Translations under genes and position numbers: made by a program
The notes under the pieces: generated by a model
Database searches by the model: none
What the model was told of the DNA's origin: nothing
Seen by the model: the letters and a program-made list of their open reading frames with translations, nothing else
Shown: in pieces, positions 1-6,769 of the stretch
Position numbering within the stretch: the first letter of the stretch is position 1
Layout of the letters: each line of letters starts with the position of its first letter
Origin: Flavobacteriaceae bacterium
GTDB lineage: Bacteria; Bacteroidota; Bacteroidia; Flavobacteriales; Flavobacteriaceae
DNA: 9,501 nucleotides
NCBI GenBank assembly: GCA_016763595.1
Contig: JAESTN010000369.1
Coordinates: 1 to 9,501 of the forward strand
Reading direction: 5' to 3'

Positions 1-718
1 TTGTAGATAGACTGTTAGTTTCTGTTTGTATTATCGTATTAGAAAAAATTGTTTTGTAACATATTTTTCTTTCTAGCGCATTGTTTGGTTTTTTTATTAA
101 TTCTAAAATTGGGTTTCTGGAATTCGCACTAATAATTTTTAATGAATCCGTTGACCAATAAGGAGCTTTAACAATATACGTTTCTTCGTAGGTATATTTA
201 TAGTAATTAGCGGTCGTGTTTTCGTTATTGCTTTCCACTATAATAGACACACCAAGCTCACCGGATATATTTTTATCCGGAATTACGTATAGGTCACTAA
301 TATTATTTTTTCCAGTAATCTTTTGCTGTTTTGATTCATACACTTCTCCATCTAAAGTCTGAATGTGTAGTTTATATAAATTTCCCATTTCTGCTTTAAA
401 AGCAGTTGTAGATTTATACGATCCAGGTTCAAATTCTGAAAAGAGATAGGTATTTCCTAAATTATCAGTGATATGTACTGTTGCTGATATTTCATTCTTT
501 GGTGTTACGGAATCCAAAGGGATTGTTCTGGATAGCTTTACGGTATGTTGTTTTAGTTCATCAGTCAGTTCAGCCTGTACAATTAAAAGGTTTATGCTTT
601 TAAAATTTTGCAAATCTATTTCTTCTACGCAGCTGAATAACAGCATAAAAGAAACTGTCAAAAAGAAACACTTTTTAACTATTTGAAGTATGTTGCTATG
701 TAATAGTGTGTTTTTCAT
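1..718 (-). CDS. DUF4249 family outer-membrane lipoprotein, second tandem copy (partial, 3' end beyond window)
   Basis: Translation from the ATG at 718 stays open for 239 codons to the window edge, so the C-terminus is missing. Residues 15-29 form a basic then hydrophobic signal (KKCFFLTVSFMLLF) ending in a lipobox LFSC, with Cys30 as the probable lipidated residue; the acidic CVEEIDL that follows resembles surface-export signals of Bacteroidota lipoproteins (inference). The protein matches the neighbouring DUF4249 protein along its whole visible length, with shared blocks CVEEIDL, VKLSRT-PLDSV, AFKAE and an almost identical NYYKYTYEETYIV-APYWS at about 171-189. It starts one base after that gene's stop (TGA-T-ATG), so it is the last visible gene of the same operon. 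By family, DUF4249 proteins accompany TonB-dependent receptors, but their ligand is not known to me. The first 14 residues are longer than in the paralogue; no better start lies downstream, because the next Met (25) would destroy the signal peptide. Confidence 0.85.
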   Translation of the reverse strand, partial: MKNTLLHSNILQIVKKCFFLTVSFMLLFSCVEEIDLQNFKSINLLIVQAELTDELKQHTVKLSRTIPLDSVTPKNEISATVHITDNLGNTYLFSEFEPGSYKSTTAFKAEMGNLYKLHIQTLDGEVYESKQQKITGKNNISDLYVIPDKNISGELGVSIIVESNNENTTANYYKYTYEETYIVKAPYWSTDSLKIISANSRNPILELIKKPNNALERKICYKTIFSNTIIQTETNSLST

Positions 719-719
719 A

Positions 720-1916
720 TCAATCTATCCAAAAATTTGGTTTTATATTTGAGGCGATATACCTGCAATCAACACACTCTTTTTTTGTAATTTTAAATCG
801 ACCTGGCAGTTGTGTTGTTGGAACTTCATTGTCTCTGGCAAACCTAAGTTTTCGTACTGTTAATGCCTCATACAAAGGGTAGCTAACATCCCCATCTACT
901 ACTTCTATTATTTTTGGAGCTTCAATTAGACAATCTTTGGTAAAAGAAAGTCCATGATTTGGAAATAAATCAATAAAATTAAAAAACACTCTTTTTTGCG
1001 AAACCGAATTTACTTCGAATAAACCAATAATTTTCTTATCAAGATTGGATGTTGCATTCATATTTCCAACAATAAATCCTTGTTGAACTTGGGAAAATAC
1101 ATTTTCTGAAATGGATAATTTTTTTAGCGTTTTATAGTAGATATATGCATCATAAGACTGAATGTGCTGTTTTACAATAATGCTGTATCGATGCCAAATT
1201 TTTGAATCTGTTTGCTTAATGAATTGAATCGGGAAATTTATGACTGAGTTTGAAGAAAGGCTCCTAGTTTCTGTTTGTAGAAGATCTATTGATTTTTCTG
1301 TTTTATAACAGGTTCTACTTGCTTCTGCATCAAGGTTGTCATTTCTTACAATATTTCTTGGAGAGTTTCCAATGACTAACTTGTATAGAGACCAATAAGG
1401 AGCTCTTACAATATAGGTTTCTTCATAGGTATATTTATAATAATTGGCTTTGGTGTTTTCACTTTCGCTAGTGACATAGATAGTCACTCCTGTTTGGTTA
1501 GATGAGTTGGAGTCAATTTTAATTTTTATATCGTCAATATCATTGATCGCTTCAACTTTTTGAGGTGTTGATATATAGGTCTCTCCATCTGTCGTTTTGA
1601 TTTCTAACGTATAGTTGGTGTTTATTTCTGCTTTAAAGGCCTGCGTTGAGGTATAAACACCATTATTCATTTCAGTAAATAGATATACGTTTTGTTGATC
1701 ATCTTTAATTCTTACAATAGCATTCGTCTCATATAAAGTGCTAACTGAATCTAGTGGCGTTGTTCTTGATAATTTTACAGAATGATGTTTGATCTCATTT
1801 GTTAAATTGGCTTCAACAACTAAAATAGTATCTGAAGTGAAATTTCGCAAATCGATCTCTTCTACACAACTAGTACATAGCATGAATACTAAAATATAGA
1901 GGGTATATTTTTTCAT
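720..1916 (-). CDS. DUF4249 family outer-membrane lipoprotein, first tandem copy
   Basis: This is a complete 398-aa protein from the ATG at 1916. A TTG one codon upstream (1919) would add one residue, but ATG followed by AAA AAA is the more natural start. The N-terminus is a short lipoprotein signal (MKKYTLYILVFMLCTSC) with Cys17 as the likely lipid anchor. The -3 position is Cys rather than Leu, a slightly irregular lipobox, and VEE follows the anchor. The body fits DUF4249: a beta-rich N-terminal half, the block YYKYTYEETYIVRAPYWS at about 159-176, and a C-terminal CVDC pair (381-384) followed by IKPNFW, a typical ending of this family. It lies 5 bases after the TonB-dependent receptor stop and 1 base before a second DUF4249 gene. 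The inferred role is a surface or outer-membrane-anchored partner of the receptor, analogous in position to SusD but not related by visible sequence. The substrate is unknown. Confidence 0.88.
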   Translation of the reverse strand: MKKYTLYILVFMLCTSCVEEIDLRNFTSDTILVVEANLTNEIKHHSVKLSRTTPLDSVSTLYETNAIVRIKDDQQNVYLFTEMNNGVYTSTQAFKAEINTNYTLEIKTTDGETYISTPQKVEAINDIDDIKIKIDSNSSNQTGVTIYVTSESENTKANYYKYTYEETYIVRAPYWSLYKLVIGNSPRNIVRNDNLDAEASRTCYKTEKSIDLLQTETRSLSSNSVINFPIQFIKQTDSKIWHRYSIIVKQHIQSYDAYIYYKTLKKLSISENVFSQVQQGFIVGNMNATSNLDKKIIGLFEVNSVSQKRVFFNFIDLFPNHGLSFTKDCLIEAPKIIEVVDGDVSYPLYEALTVRKLRFARDNEVPTTQLPGRFKITKKECVDCRYIASNIKPNFWID

Positions 1917-1921
1917 CAAAC

Positions 1922-4690
1922 TTAAAATTTAAAATTATAGGTTAATGTTGGAATTGGTGTGGAAAAAATACTACTCTTATAGGCTTTAATTTTACCTTCT
2001 TTAGTGACAAAATAAATAGCATTAGGGTTGTTTCTACCTAAAACATTGTAGATGGAAAAACTCCAAAAACTATGTGCTATTTTTTTTAGCTTATGGTTTC
2101 CTTCTGCATTAAAACCAATGTCAAGCCTGAAATAATTCGGAATTCTAAATTTATTAACATCACTATATACTAAATATTCACTTCCACCAGTAGTATATTT
2201 TCCAATTGGATAGGTAATTGGTCTACCAGACTGAAAAGCTAAGTTAGACGAAAGACTAAATCTTTTGGTTAGTTTATAGTTTGCAATGATGTTTAAATTA
2301 TGTGGTTTGTCAAAATTTGTTGGAAACTCTCTCCCGTTGTTTATTCTTTCTTCAGCAAAATTTCCATCTAATTTTAATAAGGATCTCGAATAGCTGTAAC
2401 TCACCCACCCGTTTAATTTACCCGCATTTTTCCGTATTAATAATTCAACTCCATAAGATCTTCCAGGTCCTTGTAAAACTTCTGTTTCTAAGTGTTTATT
2501 GAGTAAGAAATCTGCACCAATCTTATAGTTTAAAATGTTTTTGTATTTTTTATAATAGGTCTCTAAGCTTATTTCATAATCATTACCATCAAAATTTTTA
2601 AATAAACCAATTGATGCTTGTATCGCTTCTTGAGGTTTAATATTTAAGTCTGATAACTTCCAGATATCCGTGGGCGTAGCTGTTGTGTTATTAGACAGTC
2701 TATGAATAAATTGCTGTGAATTATGCAAACTGGCTTTTATAGAAAATTCTTCGTTAAATGAGTATCTAGATGAGAATCGTAAGCTTAAACCTGTATAGGT
2801 TTTGTATGCTTCAAACTTGTCATATGTTTCTTCGCCAATTACAGATGCATCAGTTTTTGGTCTTGAAGGGTCATAAATTCGCTGTGTAGAACCTCCCAAT
2901 CCAGAGAATACATTGTATCTAGCTCCTATAGAGAACCCAATTTTTTTGTTGAGGTTAATTTCATCAGAAATATAGATCGCGCTTTCTAGCGCTTTGTCTC
3001 TTTGAACAGAAAAAGGAGTAATTAATGAGTTTGCTCCTTTTGGTTCAATTTTACCTGGAGAAACTACATAAAATTTTGAAGCGACTCCATAACTAAAGGT
3101 ATGAATTTTCGAGCGCTCATAAACCATTTTTAATTTTAAATTGTACTCATTGATGTTATAATTGATGTTAAAATTTCTATTTAATTTCCCATCAAAATCA
3201 ATATCAAAAATATAGCTACTATTAGAAAGAATTAAATCACTTTTATGCTTGTCATTAAACTTGTGTGCCCAGGTTGCAGAAAGAATTTTATTCTGATAGG
3301 TATTTGTTGTGTCAGAGGCAATACTATAGTCATCTGTACTATAATAACCTGCTAATGAAAGTGAGTTGTTTTCGTTAAATTGATGTTTGTATTTCCCAAT
3401 TGCATCAAAAAATGAAGCACTACTATTGTTTAAACTTTTACTTTTTATTGCTTTTAAAATCCAATTAGAATACGTGCCTCTTACAGCAAGCAATAAGGAA
3501 GACTTATCTTTAATAATGGGTAGTTCAATACTTACATTACTTGTTACAGGTCCTATTGCTGCTTCTCCTTTAAATTTATCAACAGCTGGATTTTTAGTAG
3601 TCATTTCAAAAACAGAAGAAATTCTTCCTCCATATTCTGCAGGGACATTCCCTTTGAAAATTTTAAATCCACTAGTTGTAAAAGGATTAATAGCAGAAAA
3701 CAACCCTAAAAAGTGCGTTGGGTTATACAGTACACTTTGATCTAATAAAAATAAATTCTGATCTGTTTTTCCACCTCTTACATTAACGCCATCACTACCT
3801 TCACTTGCTGTAGATACTCCTGGTAATGTTGTTGCAGCCTTTAAAAGATCTCTTTCTCCTAATACTTGTGGAATTAGTTTTATTTCTTCTACTTTAATTT
3901 GCGTAATTCCAGAAACGATATTTCGTACATTTTTCTTCGCATTTGCTTCAATAACAACTTCATCTAGATTCTCTGTGCTTTCGTCCACATACAAATTATG
4001 GATCCCTTTATTGTAAATAATTAAGTTGGTGTATTGTTTTTTGTAACCTAATAAAATAGTTTCAATTTTGTTAGTGCCTATAGGGATGTTAAAAGAATAA
4101 AACCCTTTACTATTTGTGGTCGTAAATATGTTTTTGGTCTTAATTAATAAAACCATATTCCCTATAGGCTCATTTGTAATTCTATTTTTCACATAGCCAC
4201 TTAGTGAGAACGTTTTTTGATTGCTGTTACTGTTTTCTTTTCCGATTTTCACAATTTTCCCACGAATAGAATTACTTGTTTTTGTTATGTATATTGGTGC
4301 TGATTTAGTTGTTTTTTTTGTGTTTACATTCACGATAGTATCTTTTTCAACGATAGTTGCTTCAAGGCCTGTATAGGAACTATTATGAATGGTGCTATTT
4401 ATTGTTAGAATAACTTTAGTTTTTTCAAAAATGTAAAAGTTAAGATTGGTTTTTTCAAAAAGGGTATTTAAGATACTTTCTATAGAAGCATCAATAAATT
4501 TTTCATTTATTTTAATAGAGTCATCTAACCAAGCTGCTATATAATAGAAAGAAAAATTAGTTTTTTCTTCAATTTTTTGTATCGACTCTTTTATTGTTTT
4601 GTTATTTAATTCTAGGTCTATATTATTTTTTTGTTGTGCACTACTTTTAATTGAACTCAACAAAAGTAACAGTAGGATTAACTTTTTCAT
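1922..4690 (-). CDS. TonB-dependent outer-membrane receptor with STN and carboxypeptidase-regulatory-like domains
   Basis: This 922-aa protein is an energised outer-membrane importer. A signal peptide spans residues 1-19 (cleavage SSA|QQ). An STN (secretin/TonB N-terminal) domain covers about 22-97, with the typical NNKTIKESIQKIEEKTNFSF pattern. A 60-residue Thr/Asn/Lys-rich linker follows, then a carboxypeptidase-regulatory-like beta domain at about 161-237 (SGYVKNRITNEPIGN...NSKGFYSFNIPIG). LDEVVIEA (242-249) is a TonB-box-like segment. The plug (about 260-370) carries LPGVSTASEGSDGVNVRGG, NLFLLDQ and PAEYGGRISSVFEM; the rest is the beta-barrel and ends in a terminal Phe (YNFKF), as outer-membrane barrels do. 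The ATG shares a base with the stop of the upstream gene (TAATG), implying translational coupling. Two DUF4249 lipoprotein genes follow. STN domains often talk to FecR-type anti-sigma factors, but none is visible here. Substrate (siderophore, peptide or glycan) cannot be assigned. Confidence 0.95.
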   Translation of the reverse strand: MKKLILLLLLLSSIKSSAQQKNNIDLELNNKTIKESIQKIEEKTNFSFYYIAAWLDDSIKINEKFIDASIESILNTLFEKTNLNFYIFEKTKVILTINSTIHNSSYTGLEATIVEKDTIVNVNTKKTTKSAPIYITKTSNSIRGKIVKIGKENSNSNQKTFSLSGYVKNRITNEPIGNMVLLIKTKNIFTTTNSKGFYSFNIPIGTNKIETILLGYKKQYTNLIIYNKGIHNLYVDESTENLDEVVIEANAKKNVRNIVSGITQIKVEEIKLIPQVLGERDLLKAATTLPGVSTASEGSDGVNVRGGKTDQNLFLLDQSVLYNPTHFLGLFSAINPFTTSGFKIFKGNVPAEYGGRISSVFEMTTKNPAVDKFKGEAAIGPVTSNVSIELPIIKDKSSLLLAVRGTYSNWILKAIKSKSLNNSSASFFDAIGKYKHQFNENNSLSLAGYYSTDDYSIASDTTNTYQNKILSATWAHKFNDKHKSDLILSNSSYIFDIDFDGKLNRNFNINYNINEYNLKLKMVYERSKIHTFSYGVASKFYVVSPGKIEPKGANSLITPFSVQRDKALESAIYISDEINLNKKIGFSIGARYNVFSGLGGSTQRIYDPSRPKTDASVIGEETYDKFEAYKTYTGLSLRFSSRYSFNEEFSIKASLHNSQQFIHRLSNNTTATPTDIWKLSDLNIKPQEAIQASIGLFKNFDGNDYEISLETYYKKYKNILNYKIGADFLLNKHLETEVLQGPGRSYGVELLIRKNAGKLNGWVSYSYSRSLLKLDGNFAEERINNGREFPTNFDKPHNLNIIANYKLTKRFSLSSNLAFQSGRPITYPIGKYTTGGSEYLVYSDVNKFRIPNYFRLDIGFNAEGNHKLKKIAHSFWSFSIYNVLGRNNPNAIYFVTKEGKIKAYKSSIFSTPIPTLTYNFKF

Positions 4691-5367
4691 TATTTCGTCA
4701 ATGTTTTAAATAAATGAATCATAAAACGATCAGGGGTGTTTTTTAACAGTGCTTTGTTAGAGCTAAAAAACAATTGAATTGAAGATTTTAAGGACGGATA
4801 TGCTTTTATCCAATCATTCTTTTTTCCAACCTTAATAAAGGTGTTGTCTTTAAAAACATGAAAAGAGCTAAAAGGAATAAATCTGCTCAATTTTTTAAAC
4901 TCAACAAACCTAGTTTTAACTTTTTTTTCATGTTTTTTATAAAGTGTACTTGTAGAATTATTTGCTAAAACTTGGAAATAGCCTTTGTCTTTTACTCCAT
5001 TGAAAGTAAAACCATCTAACACAAAATAATCTACTTTCTCTTTGTCTAGAATTAGTAAATAACTGTCGTATATAGAGGAGATGTTGATTATTAAAGCATC
5101 ATCATACACATCATACATTAAAGGAATGTTGTAATACACTTGCTGATTAAAAGAGACTGTACCTTCTTTTAATTTTTTATCATTGAAGAATTGATGTTCA
5201 TTTTTTAGCGTTCTATATTTTTCAAAATATTTTACACCTACATTAATTTCTAAATTTTTTTGTCCAACAATAGCATCGAACAGGACATAGGCATCTTTAT
5301 TTTCATTGCTTTGGCTACACACTAATGAATAGCAGCAAATGAAAAATAGAACTGAGAGCTTTTTCAT
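4690..5367 (-). CDS. Exported protein of unknown function, first gene of the receptor operon
   Basis: I cannot assign this 225-aa protein to a named family. It has a clear signal peptide (MKKLSVLFFICCYSLVCS|Q, cleavage after about residue 18). The Cys at 17 does not sit in a good lipobox, so a soluble periplasmic or secreted protein is more likely than a lipoprotein. The mature part is about 207 residues, rich in Lys, Phe and Tyr, with no further membrane segment. The most patterned stretch is residues 51-94 (YRTLKNEHQFF, EGTVSFNQQVYYNIPLMYDVYDDALII), alternating aromatic/polar residues that suggest a beta-rich fold, followed by a basic tail. Its TAA overlaps the receptor ATG (TAATG), so it is translationally coupled to the TonB-dependent receptor and probably works with it, for example as a periplasmic or surface accessory. 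I recall similar small exported proteins next to flavobacterial receptors, but that is memory and not a search result. Confidence 0.85.
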   Translation of the reverse strand: MKKLSVLFFICCYSLVCSQSNENKDAYVLFDAIVGQKNLEINVGVKYFEKYRTLKNEHQFFNDKKLKEGTVSFNQQVYYNIPLMYDVYDDALIINISSIYDSYLLILDKEKVDYFVLDGFTFNGVKDKGYFQVLANNSTSTLYKKHEKKVKTRFVEFKKLSRFIPFSSFHVFKDNTFIKVGKKNDWIKAYPSLKSSIQLFFSSNKALLKNTPDRFMIHLFKTLTK

Positions 5368-5382
5368 ATGAATTTTTATAAG

Positions 5383-5402
5383 AAAACTAATTGATTAGTT
5401 TT
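5383..5402. repeat. 9-bp inverted repeat upstream of the receptor operon
   Basis: AAAACTAAT at 5383-5391 and ATTAGTTTT at 5394-5402 are perfect complements around a 2-base centre. With a G-T pair, an A-T pair and one bulge, the pairing can be extended into TTATA/TATAA flanks (5376-5408). It lies 15 bases before the first start codon of the minus-strand operon, so it could be an operator or a 5'-leader structure. The very AT-rich composition makes a chance palindrome possible. The T-run on the right also gives it a plus-strand terminator look, but no plus-strand gene ends here. Confidence 0.4.
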
Positions 5403-5468
5403 TTATAAGACTCATGAGAATTCAACTACCCTTAAGTTTTTTTTATTTTTTTTAGAAAATTTCAAGAA

Positions 5469-5493
5469 CGCATTAAGTAATGTGTGTAATGCG
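5469..5493. repeat. Inverted repeat, 7-bp arms with 11-base loop
   Basis: CGCATTA (5469-5475) and TAATGCG (5487-5493) pair perfectly around an 11-base loop that itself contains TAATG. It lies in the 220-base gap between the broken VOC gene and the receptor operon. Neither side has an immediate U-tract, so it is not a standard intrinsic terminator. A weak terminator for the VOC transcript or a regulator site are both possible. No clear TAnnTTTG promoter was found in this gap. Confidence 0.35.
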
Positions 5494-5587
5494 CTGTAAA
5501 CTAATGAATTGAAAATTGATTAATGTATTGATTGTAGCATGGGAACGTGTGTGATGTAGTATTAGATGGGCCAAATGAGAACCTAAT

Positions 5588-5627
5588 TTATTTTTCAAAC
5601 GGCTGAATTCTATTACCATCTGGATCT
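5588..5627 (-). pseudogene. Out-of-frame C-terminal remnant of the VOC-fold gene
   Basis: Beyond the premature stop of the upstream frame, the shifted frame reads MVLVKDPDGNRIQPFEK and then TAA at 5588-5590 (the Met codon lies just upstream, inside the truncated ORF). This is a classic end of a vicinal-oxygen-chelate domain (KDPDGNxI..FE). Removing one A from the A8 run (T8 on the plus strand, 5644-5651) joins it to the main ORF and restores a 158-residue protein. The segment is therefore a frameshifted tail, not a separate gene. Confidence 0.85.
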
Positions 5628-6065
5628 TTAACTAACACCATTCTTTTTTTTAGAATTGGGATCCGTTACTACAGAACCATAAAATTCTACTTTTAATTGT
5701 TTTAAATGTGTTACCCATTTTTCAAATTTAGAGACTAAAAAACCAAACTTAAAGAAACCTTCAATTTTAGTCTTCTTCGGATGGTTTTTTAATAGGTTTT
5801 TTGGCGATAATGAAGATGTTAATTCTATGAGTTCAATTAATATCATTCCACATTGTAGATTTGCTTGCTTAAAACCTCTTTCTTCAGATACAACTTTATT
5901 TAAAACGGTAAATCCAAAGCTAGTAGAATACCAAGTTATTGATGCCTCTATGTCGCTTACAATAATGGCAGAAAAATATGCTTCTGGTTTGGGTAAAGGC
6001 TTGATTTGTCCATAACTAAAAGATGCACATACGGCTAAAAGAAGTAATGTTATTGCTTTTTTCAT
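5628..6065 (-). CDS. Exported VOC-fold (glyoxalase/bleomycin-resistance superfamily) protein, C-terminally truncated by frameshift
   Basis: The ORF encodes 145 aa. Residues 1-19 are a signal peptide (MKKAITLLLLAVCASFSYG|Q), unusual for a superfamily whose members are mostly cytoplasmic. The VOC pattern follows: the first strand and helix at about 29-52 (YFSAIIVSDIEASITWYSTS then FGF), a middle strand at about 69-82 (NLQCGMILIELIEL), and the second half-repeat from about 103 (FFKFGFLVSKFEKWVTHLKQ, then LKVEFYG). The frame ends in KKKNGVS after an A8 run. The expected final strand with its usual metal-ligand Glu is encoded directly downstream in another frame, so the gene is probably inactivated, or the base count is wrong. 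The first-strand metal-ligand His common in the superfamily is not evident, so enzymatic activity is uncertain even when repaired. It lies 51 bases downstream of the methyltransferase gene. Substrate unknown. Confidence 0.85.
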   Translation of the reverse strand: MKKAITLLLLAVCASFSYGQIKPLPKPEAYFSAIIVSDIEASITWYSTSFGFTVLNKVVSEERGFKQANLQCGMILIELIELTSSLSPKNLLKNHPKKTKIEGFFKFGFLVSKFEKWVTHLKQLKVEFYGSVVTDPNSKKKNGVS

Positions 6066-6095
6066 TCACTAAAGAATATACAAAAAATAGTTGAA

Positions 6096-6118
6096 AGCCT
6101 TTACCTAAAAAAAAGGCT
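6096..6118. terminator. Weak hairpin at the end of the methyltransferase gene
   Basis: AGCCTTT (6096-6102) pairs with AAAGGCT (6112-6118), giving a 7-bp stem with a 9-base loop. It overlaps the TAG stop of the minus-strand methyltransferase gene. On the minus strand the stem is followed by TTCAACTATTTTTTG, so the U-tract is interrupted and offset. It may attenuate read-through into the VOC gene rather than fully terminate. Confidence 0.3.
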
Positions 6119-6572
6119 AGGTATTAAGAACCCTTAAGCCTTCATATACTACAATACTTACTGAGTTGGCTAAGTTAAGGCTTCTGATATGATTGCTGTG
6201 AATAGGTATTTTATAGAGCTTCTCTGGGTTTTTGCTAATGATACTATCAGGTAATCCAGCAGATTCTTTTCCGAAAACTAAAAACAAATCGTCTTCATAA
6301 TCAATAGAGCAATAGCTTTTCTCTGCATGACTTGAAAGGTAGACCATCTTCTTATCACTGTTGATCGCATAAAATTCGGCTATAGATTCATAAATATGTA
6401 GCGATATGTGTTTCCAATAATCCAATCCAGCTCTTTTAACTCTAGAGTCGTCGATCTCAAAACCAAAAGGTTTTACCAAATGCAATGTGGATCCAGAAGC
6501 CAAACTAAGTCTCCCAATATTCCCTGTGTTGTTTGGTATTTCTGGTTCTATCAATACAATGTTGTATCCCAT
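6117..6572 (-). CDS. trmL: tRNA (cytidine(34)-2'-O)-methyltransferase, TrmL-type SPOUT enzyme
   Basis: The family member TrmL transfers a methyl group from S-adenosylmethionine to the ribose 2'-OH of the wobble base of tRNA-Leu isoacceptors, in the cytoplasm. The start used is the ATG at 6572 (151 aa, MGYNIVLIEPEIP), since the E. coli enzyme begins at the matching NIVLYEPEIP; an in-frame TTG two codons upstream (6578) is less likely. All three SpoU motifs are visible: NNTGNIGRL at 14-22 (with the conserved Arg21), LVFGKESAGLP at 98-108, and IPIHSNHIRSLNLANSVSIV at 122-141, which forms the trefoil-knot cofactor site. DSRVKRAGLDYW (42-53) is also typical. The length is slightly shorter than E. 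coli TrmL because of a short C-terminal tail. It has its own promoter candidate and follows the dnaN terminator, so it is probably independent of dnaN. Confidence 0.92.
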   Translation of the reverse strand: MGYNIVLIEPEIPNNTGNIGRLSLASGSTLHLVKPFGFEIDDSRVKRAGLDYWKHISLHIYESIAEFYAINSDKKMVYLSSHAEKSYCSIDYEDDLFLVFGKESAGLPDSIISKNPEKLYKIPIHSNHIRSLNLANSVSIVVYEGLRVLNT

Positions 6573-6628
6573 TATCAATGCTGTTTTTTGCTGTTTTTCT
6601 GTTTGTAATGCATTCTCTTTTGATCAAA

Positions 6629-6660
6629 CAAATGTAATTGTTGTTTGTCTATAATCTAAA
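6629..6660 (-). promoter_or_regulatory. Promoter candidate for trmL
   Basis: On the minus strand TACATTTG (6636-6629) matches the Bacteroidota -7 consensus TAnnTTTG exactly. TTTA (6660-6657), 20 bases upstream, is a near match to the -33 TTTG element. The predicted start of transcription near 6622 leaves a leader of about 50 bases before the ATG at 6572. Confidence 0.5.
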
Positions 6661-6706
6661 CTTTAAATGAGTAATGTTTTTTCTTTTTAGGATTGGTGTG
6701 TAAACC

Positions 6707-6737
6707 AAAAAAAAGCATCGTATTTAAACGATGCTTT
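6707..6737 (-). terminator. Intrinsic terminator of dnaN
   Basis: On the minus strand, AAAGCATCG (6737-6729) pairs with CGATGCTTT (6720-6712) around an 8-base loop. The GC-rich part of the stem runs directly into eight T residues (A-run 6707-6714 on the plus strand). It begins 33 bases past the dnaN stop codon and separates dnaN from trmL. This is the best terminator in the window. Confidence 0.85.
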
Positions 6738-6769
6738 CTCTTTATTCTCTTTTCTAAAAGTCTCTATTC

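Noticed and set aside
468..686. Plus-strand open frame of 72 codons
   Set aside because: Antisense to the 5' end of the partial DUF4249 gene, whose paralogy with its neighbour proves the minus-strand reading.
1917..1919. TTG start for the first DUF4249 gene
   Set aside because: An ATG follows immediately in frame and gives the usual MKK signal start; the extra residue has no support.
3387..3740. Plus-strand open frame of 117 codons
   Set aside because: It lies wholly antisense to the plug and early barrel of the well-supported receptor, has no promoter or start context, and its translation shows no domain.
720..4690. Classical SusCD pair
   Set aside because: The lipoprotein partner has DUF4249 features, not SusD/RagB features, and no glycan-active enzyme genes flank it within the window.
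5383..5404. Plus-strand intrinsic terminator (AT stem followed by a T-run)
   Set aside because: No plus-strand gene ends upstream of it, and the stem has only two G-C pairs.
5644..5651. dnaX-type programmed -1 ribosomal frameshift on the A8 run
   Set aside because: The -1 frame reads GAA TGG TGT TAG and stops at once; only a +1 (or -2) change restores the VOC tail.
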